In this document: piece by piece, positions 1 through 11,207 of the stretch
Numbering within the stretch: the stretch's first letter is position 1
Layout of the letters: the number at the start of each line of letters is the position of its first letter
Assembly (NCBI GenBank): GCA_014885115.2
Contig: WKLE02000128.1
Coordinates: 21,640-49,422 of the forward strand
Length of the DNA: 27,783 bases
Source: Asterionellopsis glacialis
Lineage: Eukaryota; Bacillariophyta; Plagiogrammaphyceae; Rhaphoneidales; Asterionellopsidaceae
Reading direction: 5' to 3'
The notes under the pieces: generated by a model
The model's input: the letters and a program-made list of their open reading frames with translations, nothing else
Told to the model about the DNA's origin: nothing
The model's database searches: none
Translations under genes and position numbers: made by a program

Positions 1-2162
<2,162 letters not shown>

Positions 2163-2357
2163 GCAAATAATTCAACATGTTTTTCTACTCTTATGAAAGA
2201 TTGAACCAAAGATTCAAATATAGTCGAACGAATATGGATTCCAAACCAGCAAAATTTTAGTGTATAGTCGATGGTCATTTACGTAGGTTTTAGATTTTAG
2301 ATATTAGCATCCAATTATATTTAAACATCGTGACTGCCGTGTCAGTATTGGATATTT

Positions 2358-4097
2358 TTAATAGCGACCGGCAAATTTGGAATTCAACTTTGTCATACCG
2401 CTTCCATCTTGTCCCTCGGGTGCCCTCCACACATCTTCCTTGGGATCAGATGCAGTCTTACTTGCGCCGTTGGTATTGGTAGGGGCGTTCTTGATTTCTT
2501 TCCCCTCTTTTCTGTTTTCTCCATGATTGACCCGATTTGCTGACATAATTGCAGATAAGGTGCCTTGAGGTAGATGGGGTCCCTTAACTTTCTTAGTAAC
2601 AAGTGATGGGGGAGGCATGGCAGTGAAAGTTTTCTTAGAAGGGCTGCTATTTGTGGTTGGTTCGGCTTCGGGTGGGCCAACCATTCGTTTTCTTTTAGGA
2701 GGAGGTGCCATTGAAATCCCTTTTCTATCATGGCTATCGGGAACACCTTGTTGAAGAGCTGGTGGGGGAGGCATATCAACATGTTCAGCTCCGGTTAATG
2801 GGGGCGGCATTATGGTAGAAGCTTCCCCTATGCAGCCATTCTCTCTATCAAAAGTAATCTTTTCATTCACAATTCGCAACAATCGTTCAGTTTCGTCCAT
2901 TTCCGCAAGTATCGATCTCTTATGCACATCCGCCTTTTTTGATTCGTCCATGGCCAAATCAAGCTCATTTTGGACAAAAAAAATGTCATCGTCTCCATCC
3001 TGTAGAGCAGCAAGTCTCCTCTTCACTTTGTTAACTCGTTCGTGAGCATGACAAGCTTCTGCCACGTGTTGTCGCAATGATGAATACAGCTGCCTCCATT
3101 CGGTAGTCAATGACTGCTCGGACTCTTGTTCACTGTGCTTATGTGTGTTGTGATCAATAGTGCGGTCATAAAAATCGTCAACATCTTCTTCTTCTCGTGC
3201 CACATATTCATCTGCCTGGGAACCTTTTTTAGCACCTAGGTTAGCATTCGGATTGATTTTCTGACGGAGGTCGCGTTCCATCTCTTCCAATTCTCTTTCT
3301 AAAACTGTTTCCTTTTCAGAATTTTTCAGTAATTGTTGGTTTTGCCCCGCAGTCAGCTCATCTGCCGATCCCTTTCGGCGGATTCTTTCACTTTCCTTTT
3401 GCAAATTGGCAAGTTTATACCTTTTAGCCGTGATCTTTTCAAATGCCTTTTGGTGGCGCTCGGGGATTTCAGCAGGATCCAGCGGTTTCAGTGAGATTGA
3501 ATTTTCTCCTTCTGCGTGATCTTCTGAAGCATCTGTTCCATTTTCATCATCCATATCAAGACCCCATGAAACACCTCTGCCACTTGCATCCTCACCTAAT
3601 TGCGCAGTAGCAGTTGCAGCAGCAGATGCATGGATTGGGCTATTTGCTTTGTGTTGTTTGATCAGTGGAGTACGAGACGCCCCGCGTTCGTACTCGGGTG
3701 GACCGTCTAGTAAATACATGCGTGTAGAAGCTCCAAATTGTATGGCATCGCCAGGATACAGTATAACGCCCCTTGAACCCTTTTCCAAACTGTTGCTTTC
3801 TATTTTCCCTACTGCCTGTCTCGGGAGCTTTCGTTTGTTCACCGTGGTGCCGTGTGTGCTAGCCAAATCTCGAAGCCACGGAAGACCATTCCGATCAAAT
3901 GCAATCCTAGCATGCTGTCGACTACAGCTTTCATGGTTAGTAGCGATCTGCACTGCATCGGCAGCCCTCCCAAACACTGTACAGGCACCACGGAGAGCAT
4001 GTTTTGCCAGTTCGACACCCCCCTTGATTTCAGTGACAGACCATTCAAATTGCTCTGGTGCAGGACAGGCCCATGATGGTGGTCGATATGCTGTCAT
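2358..4097 (-). CDS. Kanadaptin-like FHA-domain protein
   Basis: Nuclear FHA-domain protein resembling kanadaptin (SLC4A1AP), a conserved eukaryotic protein of poorly defined role. From the ATG at 4097 it has 579 residues. The frame stays open upstream to about 4166 but only from a TTG, so I chose the ATG just before YRPPSWACP, the conserved kanadaptin opening. The FHA domain spans about residues 18-137 with the phosphothreonine-binding signature: GR at 43-44, SRQH at 59-62, STHGT at 80-84 and Asn 87. The middle is a Lys/Glu-rich coiled coil, followed by the acidic VDDFYDRTID segment typical of kanadaptins. The C-terminal third is low-complexity, with repeated MPPPP patches and basic stretches suggestive of nuclear localisation. 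No intron is needed. It converges on the chaperonin gene with 195 bp between stop codons, and diverges from the aconitase fusion. Confidence 0.82.
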   Translation of the reverse strand: MTAYRPPSWACPAPEQFEWSVTEIKGGVELAKHALRGACTVFGRAADAVQIATNHESCSRQHARIAFDRNGLPWLRDLASTHGTTVNKRKLPRQAVGKIESNSLEKGSRGVILYPGDAIQFGASTRMYLLDGPPEYERGASRTPLIKQHKANSPIHASAAATATAQLGEDASGRGVSWGLDMDDENGTDASEDHAEGENSISLKPLDPAEIPERHQKAFEKITAKRYKLANLQKESERIRRKGSADELTAGQNQQLLKNSEKETVLERELEEMERDLRQKINPNANLGAKKGSQADEYVAREEEDVDDFYDRTIDHNTHKHSEQESEQSLTTEWRQLYSSLRQHVAEACHAHERVNKVKRRLAALQDGDDDIFFVQNELDLAMDESKKADVHKRSILAEMDETERLLRIVNEKITFDRENGCIGEASTIMPPPLTGAEHVDMPPPPALQQGVPDSHDRKGISMAPPPKRKRMVGPPEAEPTTNSSPSKKTFTAMPPPSLVTKKVKGPHLPQGTLSAIMSANRVNHGENRKEGKEIKNAPTNTNGASKTASDPKEDVWRAPEGQDGSGMTKLNSKFAGRY

Positions 4098-4659
4098 CGC
4101 ACTCTTATAAGTTATCCGCTTTCGATCTTTGATCACAACCTCGCTGCTGTCACTCAGTCCATCCAAGATATGAAAAAATATGATGTGCTATGCCAACCAG
4201 AACTGCAACGGGGCTCTCGACACATGAAGCAAAAAGTACAGTACTGTACCATGGAGGTAGACAGGTATGAATACTGTACGAAATCAACCATTAAGGTTAG
4301 AATTAGGGAAAAAATAATGGTTATCCACAGTCCTTCATAATATTATTATGATCCGAAAACTAGAGAGAGCACCCTTGAAGTCCTACGGTACAGGAAATCT
4401 GTAGAAATACGTGGAGTTTCGTACTTCCTGACACCCATCGAGACTGATGCGAACCCTTCGAGCTCTCCCTCCACCACGAAAGTACCGATTTTAACGAAGC
4501 TTGATGTAAACGAGAAAAAAAGAACGAGAACTCTCATATGCAATAGAAACCAACTCACAAAAGATCGCACAGAATAATCAAAAAGGTCCTGGATCCTTAC
4601 GCACAGATAAGAAAGAACGGCCAACAACTTTTCCAGACTATTAGTGCAATATTTTTAGT
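4098..4659. promoter_or_regulatory. Divergent promoter, kanadaptin / Trx-aconitase
   Basis: The 562 bp between two divergent start codons probably hold both promoters and 5' UTRs. The only distinct element is a perfect 14-bp palindrome, GTACAGTACTGTAC, at 4236-4249. The ORFs here (for example 4346-4627, minus) have no recognisable features. The first 70 bp continue the kanadaptin frame without an ATG. Confidence 0.4.
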
Positions 4660-7600
4660 ATGAGCCCTTTCCCTCCACCAACTAATGTTAAGAGTGCGAC
4701 AGACAAAGAACCACCCATAGAAGGTCGCAAATCTGTAATCTTTTTCTGGGCACCATGGCATGACGACTCTTGTCCTGGTGGTCAACTAGACAAAACTTTC
4801 CTGAACTTTGCTTCGGAAGATTCTTTAATTTTATTTTACCGTGCAGAAGCTGAAGCAGCTGTTGAACTCAGCAATAAGGTAAGGAACAAAAATCGAGTTG
4901 AACCTGCTCGCACTCTCTTTCATAAAAAAAAGGGTGCTCAAAAGTTACTTTGTTGCCTCCAACTATGAATGATGTTCCCAGTTTGAGGTGAATGTCGTCC
5001 CAACTTTCGTCCTGTTAGATGAGTCTGGAAAAGTACTTGACCGAATTGACGGTGACGAGGATGTCTCCTCTCGTCTTGAAAAGGCAATTCATTCTATGAA
5101 GTCTTCCAAATTTTTAGAATCTTACGAGGCGCATGTTGCAGAACGTGCTGCTATGGCGGATGGTATGGGCGTCGTACCCAAACCTCTAGATGCAAAGCAA
5201 GTTGAAGCACTTATTCAAGAAATCAAGCAGTCTGCCACAACGACCCCAGAAACTGACCGACTTGTCTATTTGTTATCGGAAAGAGTCCCCCCTGGGGTTG
5301 ACGATGCCGCCAAAGTGAAGGCAGGATATCTTTCATCTATTGCAACAAAGACAGAATTGCCGACCCTCATTAATAGAGAGAGATCTATAGATTTGCTAGG
5401 TACAATGCAAGGCGGGTATAATGTCCAAACCTTAATAGCTCTGCTCAGTGATAAAAACCACAATATAGCCAATTTGGCTGCTGAGAAGCTCAAACACACC
5501 CTATTAGTATTTGACGCATTCGATGATGTCCTCAGCCTTGCAGAGAGCGGAAATGAAGCTGCAGCATCTGTTATCGAATCATGGGGTGCAGCTGAGTGGT
5601 TTGAGCAAAAGAAAAAAGTAAAGGAAGTAATCACAGTAACGGTATTCAAGGTGAAAGGAGAAACAAACACTGATGACCTTTCTCCAGCCCAAGATGCATG
5701 GAGCCGTCCCGATATTCCGTTGCATGCTGTAGCTATGCTCAAAAATTCACGAGAAGAAACAAACGGAATCAAACCCATTGAAAGTGGTCATATTGGTCCT
5801 CTAGATCAGCTAGAAACTTTGAAAGCAGCAGGATTTCCATTGGCATACGTTGGTGATGTGGTTGGAACTGGTAGTTCCAGGAAATCAGCCACTAACTCTG
5901 TACTTTGGCACATAGGGGAAGACATCCCCTTTGTTCCAAATATTAGAAATGGCGGAGTTTGTATAGGTGGAAAGATTGCACCCATTTTTTTCAATACCAT
6001 GGAAGATAGTGGTGCTCTACCGATCGAAATGGATGTACAAAACCTGAATATGGGTGATGTAATCGACATTTACCCGTTTCAGGGAAAAGTCTGCCGACAT
6101 GGGACCCAAGAGGTTTTGGCGGAATTCACTCTCAAGACTCAAGTATTACTAGATGAAGTACGAGCAGGTGGCCGTATCCCCCTCATCATTGGGAGGGCAT
6201 TAACAGCCAAGGCTCGGAAGGCTCTTGGACAAGATGCATCACTTTCAGATGTTTTCAACTTACCACCAGAGCCAGTACAGAAGCCGAAGGGTTTTACCCT
6301 GGCTCAGAAGATTGTAGGCAAGGCTTGTGGTCTCAAGGGTGTCGTTCCTGGACAATACTGTGAACCTATCATGACGACGGTAGGTTCTCAAGATACGACA
6401 GGTCCGATGACACGCGATGAATTGCGTGGCCTTGCTTGTCTCAACTTTAGCGCTGATTTGGTAATGCAATCCTTTTGCCATACAGCAGCGTATCCTAAAC
6501 CTACTGATGTTGTAACACACAAGACTCTTCCTGATTTCATTCGACAACGGAAAGGAGTTGCCCTCGATGTCGGGGACGGCACAATACACGCATGGCTCAA
6601 CCGCATGACATTACCTGACACAGTGGGTACAGGTGGTGATTCTCATACTCGTTTCCCCATAGGGATTTCCTTCCCTGCTGGAAGTGGCTTAGTTGCTTTT
6701 GCGGCTGCCACAGGCACGATGCCTCTAGATATGCCAGAAAGTGTGCTGGTAAGGTTTTCGGGTGAAATACAACCTGGTATTACTCTTAGGGACCTTGTTC
6801 ATGCCGTCCCATACTCTGCCCAAAAGATGGGCTTACTAACAATAGGAAAGCAAGGAAAAAAGAATATTTTCTCAGGACGTATTGTAGAGTTTGAGGGATT
6901 GCCGAACTTGACTGTCGAGCAGGCGTTTGAATTGACTGATTCCAGTGCTGAGCGAAGCGCCGCTGCATGCACTATCAAACTTGAGAAGGAAGCGGTTACA
7001 ACTTACTTGAATTCAAATATTGTAATGTTGAAATGGATGATTTCGGAAGATTATGGTGATGCCCAGACGCTTGAGCGTCGCATCGCAAGGATGGAGGCAT
7101 GGCTTGCAAACCCAGTTCTTCTTGAAGCAGACCCAGATGCCGAGTACGCGGCAGTGATTGACATTGATCTTAATGAAATCAAGGAGCCTCTTCTTGCTTG
7201 TCCGAACGACCCTGACCATTCAGAGTTGTTGTCTACAGTTGCGGGTACAACGATTGATGAAGTGTTTGTTGGAAGTTGTATGACAAATATTGGCCACTTT
7301 CGTGCAGCCGGCAATATCTTTAAAGAGGCAAAGCCACCACTCCCCACTCGACTGTGGATGGCACCACCGACCAAAATGGACCAGGTGCAACTCCGAGACG
7401 AAGGTTACTACGCAGTTTATGGAAGTATTGGAGCGCGTATGGAAATTCCGGGCTGCTCCCTTTGGTAAGAAGCTGATATCCCATTTGCAAAGTTTTATTT
7501 TCCTTTTGATATCAACATATCATGACTCAGCTGTGACTACCTCATCTTTCTTGTCTTGAACAGCATGGGTAACCAAGCTAGAACTGACCCGGGAACTACA

Positions 7601-7891
7601 GTTGTCTCAACATCTACTAGGAATTTCCCAAATCGTCTAGGTCAAGATACAAAGGTTTACCTAGGTTCAGCAGAACTTGCTGCAATTGCTGCCATTACGG
7701 GAAGAATCCCAACAGTGGAGGAGTACATGTCGCACATGAAAAAAATTTGCTCTAATGCCGAGGATACTTACAAGTATTTGAAATTCGACAAAATGCCCAA
7801 TTTCGTTGAGAATGCCAGCAAGGTGGTAGTCAGTGATGACATGAAGAATGCGGCCCGTTGTCTCGAGTGTGATTGTCCTCTGGCCCAGTAG
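4660..7891 (+). CDS. acnB: Thioredoxin-like (PICOT-type) domain fused to aconitase B
   Basis: Bifunctional-looking aconitate hydratase interconverting citrate and isocitrate. Three exons, 4660-4878, 4982-7464 and 7564-7891, splice to 1009 residues. Residues about 22-113 form a thioredoxin fold like that of PICOT/Grx3 (FFWAPW, a single active-site Cys38, cis-Pro in VVPTF), so it lacks the CxxC dithiol. From about residue 120 the sequence is a full-length bacterial-type AcnB (E. coli 865 residues): a HEAT-like domain with [16 protein letters not shown] and [12 protein letters not shown], a swivel domain with [18 protein letters not shown], then the catalytic core with [10 protein letters not shown]. 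The [4Fe-4S] ligands are Cys839 ([10 protein letters not shown]), Cys898 and Cys901 (CSLC), with the same 59-residue spacing as in E. coli. Intron 2 splits the Cys901 codon. A C-terminal tail adds CLECDC. No clear mitochondrial or plastid presequence is visible, so its location is uncertain. Confidence 0.92.
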
Positions 7892-8637
7892 GAAAACACA
7901 TAACAGGTACTAGCAAGAGAAGGAAAGGGACGGGTGCACAATACTTATAAAAGCACACGTGGTTGTAATTTTGATTGGGGAATAACAGCTCCATACTTAT
8001 ATCATGGAGCGTCCTTGGAAAGGTTGCGGCACGACATTTTGGCAATGAATAAAAAATGTGGTTGCAACAATCAAAGATAGAGTAGTCAACACTGAAGGTG
8101 TACACGTAGTCTACTTGGAAAATAGCTTTGTAAGCTAAACTTCGTATTTTTGTGTTGAATTCTAACCAAACTTTAATTTGCGTGAAAACACAGAGCACAT
8201 TTTTGATGAGAAGAACAAATATGAAATTCAAAGCTTACAAGTTGTGCAAGAATTATTTATTGCACTTGAAATAACAGCCTCACTCCCATCTAGAAATTGT
8301 GATCCTACTCCTGCGTGTCCTCCACCTAGAGAGGATTGAGCCTGTTTTCCCAGAAGCAATCTAAATTTACCACAAAATATTATCATCTTTAATTTTCTTC
8401 TAATCTCAAAATCAGTCCTGCCCAGTAGTGAGACCCAGCGGTTGTATCCCGAACCCTTCTGTAATCCTGAAATGTCTACTTGACACACAATATACAGAAC
8501 TTCACAGTATAGGAGATATAGGCTCTAGAGAGGATCGGTCCCAAAAGCAGGTCCGTCAAGGAGAGGACAACGAACAACCATCCAACCAGGACACGTTGGT
8601 TGACGGTGGTCGATGGTTCACCAAAAAGCAAGGAGAC
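7892..8637 (+). other. Intergenic / 5' region of the next gene
   Basis: This holds the 3' end of the aconitase transcript and the upstream part of the gene at 8638. From about 8515 the downstream gene's frame is open and reads like protein (Gln/Asp/Glu-rich, then GGRWFTKKQGD), but no in-frame ATG occurs. It is therefore either 5' UTR or the body of an exon spliced to an upstream start exon I could not place. Otherwise I see nothing distinctive. Confidence 0.4.
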
Positions 8638-9168
8638 ATGAGTGGATCCGGAGACTCTAGCGACGAAGATGACTGGGCAGTCCAAGAGCTACCTCTCCCA
8701 AAGGGTCAGTCTGATAAGAATCAAATTAAAAAAACTGATGAAGAGGGAGAAGGAGATGATTGGGGTGGACTTGACGAGCAAGAAACTGTGGCAGACAACT
8801 ACTGGGAGGTCAAGGTGTCTCCACCCCAACAGGCCAGAGATAAAGATACTTGTGAGATCACGAAACCAAGAGATTCTTCAAGTGATGGAGAACCCATGAT
8901 TCTAGTGGATATGACAATCTTGAGCAACTCCGCTATTCACAACAAATTTGACAAAATGTCAGTAAACGACTCGAAGGCTGCATCAGACCTTCGACGAAAA
9001 ATTGAAAGTAAGTATGATAAATATGCGAACGATTCTTCACTTCTTGCTGATCGAATAGTTATACCTTGTGGAACAACTGTGTGGAGAGGTGCTCTTGTCA
9101 ATCTTCGGAATGAAACGCCTGGGCACTATTTTGCCCCAATTTTTCCGCCAAAGAAGAAAACAACTTGA
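8638..9168 (+). CDS. Acidic protein of unknown function
   Basis: I do not recognise a family. From the first ATG the product is 176 residues. The N-terminal half is very acidic and disordered-looking, with two short DDW motifs (DEDDWAVQ and GDDWGGLDE) and a third Trp in NYWEVKV. Regularly spaced acidic-Trp motifs like these often act as peptide docking sites, but no partner can be named. The C-terminal half looks folded: PMILVDMTIL, KFDKMSV, a Lys/Arg-rich helix with KIESKYDKYA, then VIPCGTTVWRGALVNL, ending in a basic PPKKKTT. The reading frame continues upstream without an ATG, so the real protein may be up to about 70 residues longer through an unplaced 5' exon. No signal peptide or membrane segment is visible. 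Confidence 0.6.
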   Translation: MSGSGDSSDEDDWAVQELPLPKGQSDKNQIKKTDEEGEGDDWGGLDEQETVADNYWEVKVSPPQQARDKDTCEITKPRDSSSDGEPMILVDMTILSNSAIHNKFDKMSVNDSKAASDLRRKIESKYDKYANDSSLLADRIVIPCGTTVWRGALVNLRNETPGHYFAPIFPPKKKTT

Positions 9169-9735
9169 CCTGGAAAATATGAGTAGACTTGCATTGAGAA
9201 CATTCAGAGGCGAGGGCCTTTACAAAATAAATTTAGCCTCTACTTGAACTGCTGATGACAATTTGAATAAAAGATGGGTGTCGATCTAATCAGGTGATAA
9301 CAAATGTCGCTATAAATTAAGAGTACTCTTATTGCCAACCATTGAGCCGGTTGGAGAGTATGGCAGTTTCGGATCAGGAGAGCCATTCAAGCTTTGTGTA
9401 CAGGTCTTTACAAGAAGATGTTCATCAACAGTATACTGCTGACGCCACCTATATTCTGCTCTCTCTACCAAAGGACAAAAGTGTACCTGGTACTCATAGG
9501 CATCATATCGTAGGTAGAGAGTCGTTTCCATTTTTGTTGATAGCAGTGGAGTTTGCTTATGCTTCCGTTGATTTGCAATCTGCATAGTTTCATGTCCCAG
9601 AGCTGACTAGTTTGCTCTTTGCCCCCTGCGAATTCCGCAATACATAAATTTGTAAGTATTGTAGACACGAACCTATCAACTAACCATCATCTTGGAACGA
9701 GCAATTTCCACGAAAGTCCATTATATTATAATATA
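9169..9735. other. Intergenic region
   Basis: These 567 bp lie between convergent genes and presumably hold both 3' UTRs and polyadenylation signals. Overlapping small ORFs on the two strands (about 9310-9587) have no signal peptide, domain or compositional support and look like chance. The end near 9720-9745 is strongly AT-rich. Confidence 0.5.
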
Positions 9736-10701
9736 CTAAATATTACAATGTTTCGAGATTAAACTTTTCAATTCTCCATTTTCATGCATGTCTTTCATTC
9801 CTGTGGCACCAAAGTAACGTAAATCAAGTGATGGATCTATTTCCATATTACCAGCAGCAGCAGCAGTGGTGATAGTCATCGATTGAAATCCATCTGTAAA
9901 TCCACCAATAGACTTCCCACCAATGAAGCATGCCGGCATAGATGTACGACCTGTAGAAAGTGCAATAGATGCTCTTAATTGTTTTCCTTTGTGATTCAAA
10001 TGTTCCAATTCTATGATTTGTAATTTTCCATCACCATTCGTCAAATTATATTCATCTTTAAGCATTTTTTTAGCCAATAAACACCATGGACAATCCACAA
10101 ATGAAAACAATGTCATACCAACACCATCATCATTAGTATTATTATTATAGTGCAGAACTCGAAGTAATTCTTGATGCCCTGCATCGATATCAAATGGTAT
10201 GCCAGCAGCTGTTGTACTGTTGTAAACAGTGGTATTGTTGTCAACCATGCCACCACTAGAAGCAGCTTCTACAATTTTTTGAATTTTCCATTCGCCTAAT
10301 AATTCTTGTTCCGATGCCATCATTTCACTGACAAGGTTACCCCAAAAACCGGTAGCGAATTTAACTTTCAAATCATCATCTGCTTCAATTAACCATTGAT
10401 TTTCTTTCATCATGTGTTGTACTTGAGATGACGAGACATGCTTTTCATGAAGTTTGGCTACTAATTCTGAATTTTGAAACCATTGCAAAAGTGCTTCTTT
10501 CGTAGCTTTTTTTATTGTTGCTTTGTTGGGTAGTTGCGATGGAAATGACCAAGCATGAGCAGCCATTATCATCCTTGTTGTTGTGGTAGTTGCGGTTTCG
10601 TCATAATTATTATTATTGTAATCATGTTTTATCAATAACGATACTACAACAAACAACAGCAACAGCCAAACTGATGACTCAAATCGATAGACACACATCA
10701 T
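9736..10701 (-). CDS. Membrane-anchored glutaredoxin-like protein
   Basis: Single-exon protein of 321 residues ending in a glutaredoxin domain (about 194-275). The active site is CPWC (204-207), within FSFVDCPWCLLAKK. The cis-Pro loop is TSMP (253-256), followed by CFIGGKSIGGFTDG, which matches the glutathione-binding region, so a dithiol glutathione-dependent oxidoreductase is likely. Residues 11-24 form a hydrophobic signal peptide or anchor, pointing to the secretory pathway or plastid. A possible cleavage AHA|WSFP at 50/51 resembles the diatom plastid motif with Trp in place of Phe, but it lies unusually far from the hydrophobic core. Residues 60-140 are helical and unrecognised. Asn and Thr runs encoded by trinucleotide repeats lie at about 28-43 and 185-190. 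It diverges from the PDI-ERV gene, 506 bp away. The first of two adjacent ATGs is taken as the start. Confidence 0.8.
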   Translation of the reverse strand: MMCVYRFESSVWLLLLFVVVSLLIKHDYNNNNYDETATTTTTRMIMAAHAWSFPSQLPNKATIKKATKEALLQWFQNSELVAKLHEKHVSSSQVQHMMKENQWLIEADDDLKVKFATGFWGNLVSEMMASEQELLGEWKIQKIVEAASSGGMVDNNTTVYNSTTAAGIPFDIDAGHQELLRVLHYNNNTNDDGVGMTLFSFVDCPWCLLAKKMLKDEYNLTNGDGKLQIIELEHLNHKGKQLRASIALSTGRTSMPACFIGGKSIGGFTDGFQSMTITTAAAAGNMEIDPSLDLRYFGATGMKDMHENGELKSLISKHCNI

Positions 10702-11207
10702 CCTGGTGGGCCTGTCCCCCTGCCTGAGTTCTGAGCCAACACAACTTGTTATGTCATCGTGGTAACATAATATAAATCACCATGTAGCTTGGTTGCGATC
10801 TATATATATGCAAGGGTGGAAATTTTCCAAAAAATGCTGACGTCAGCAGTCTTCGCCATTCATCGTCATCTCGCGTTCATTTTTTTTTTTTAAATTGGCG
10901 ATCTTCGTTTGTCTTCTACGATAGTCATTGGGTTTTCGGTTCTCGAATGACCAACAGAGTGTATCCGAAGAGAGAAACAACCGCTACCAACAAGCTGAAT
11001 GCTGGCAGGAGGAGCCGAACCCTGCATACAGGTAACAATCGTGCTGTTGTGAGACAAGAACGCATTTGTGGCCCGTTGAGAACTCCATACGCAGAGTTTA
11101 TTGATTGGAAACCTTAAACAACAAACCCTTTCCACCTCCTTTCTTTCATTGATATCGTCTTTCTTACACATCCCAAAACACGGAAAGTTCAATTATTTAA
11201 AAAAAAT
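10702..11207. promoter_or_regulatory. Divergent promoter of glutaredoxin and PDI-ERV genes
   Basis: This 506-bp stretch separates two divergently transcribed redox genes. It contains an AT-rich run with TATATATATG near 10800-10810, a perfect CRE palindrome at 10836-10847, and a poly-T tract near 10880-10890. No conserved coding frame is visible; the minus-strand ORF at 10890-11192 has no domain support. Confidence 0.5.
10836..10847. promoter_or_regulatory. CRE-type palindrome GCTGACGTCAGC
   Basis: A perfect 12-bp palindrome with the TGACGTCA core bound by bZIP (CREB/ATF-type) factors. In diatoms such cores act in CO2/cAMP-responsive promoters, and in animals and plants ATF6/bZIP60-type ER-stress factors bind related ACGT cores. 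Its position between a glutaredoxin and a PDI-like gene makes a bZIP site plausible. A TGACGTCA also occurs at 12751-12758 inside a coding exon, so the 8-mer alone is not proof. Confidence 0.5.

Noticed and set aside
4098..4166. Kanadaptin start at 4166
   Set aside because: That start is a TTG. The first in-frame ATG is at 4097, immediately before the conserved domain, and a stop lies just upstream of the extension.
7460..7470. Apparent stop in the aconitase after GCSLW, suggesting a truncated pseudogene
   Set aside because: The stop is inside a canonical intron (GTAAGA...AACAG). Splicing restores CSLCMGNQAR and the full AcnB C-terminus.
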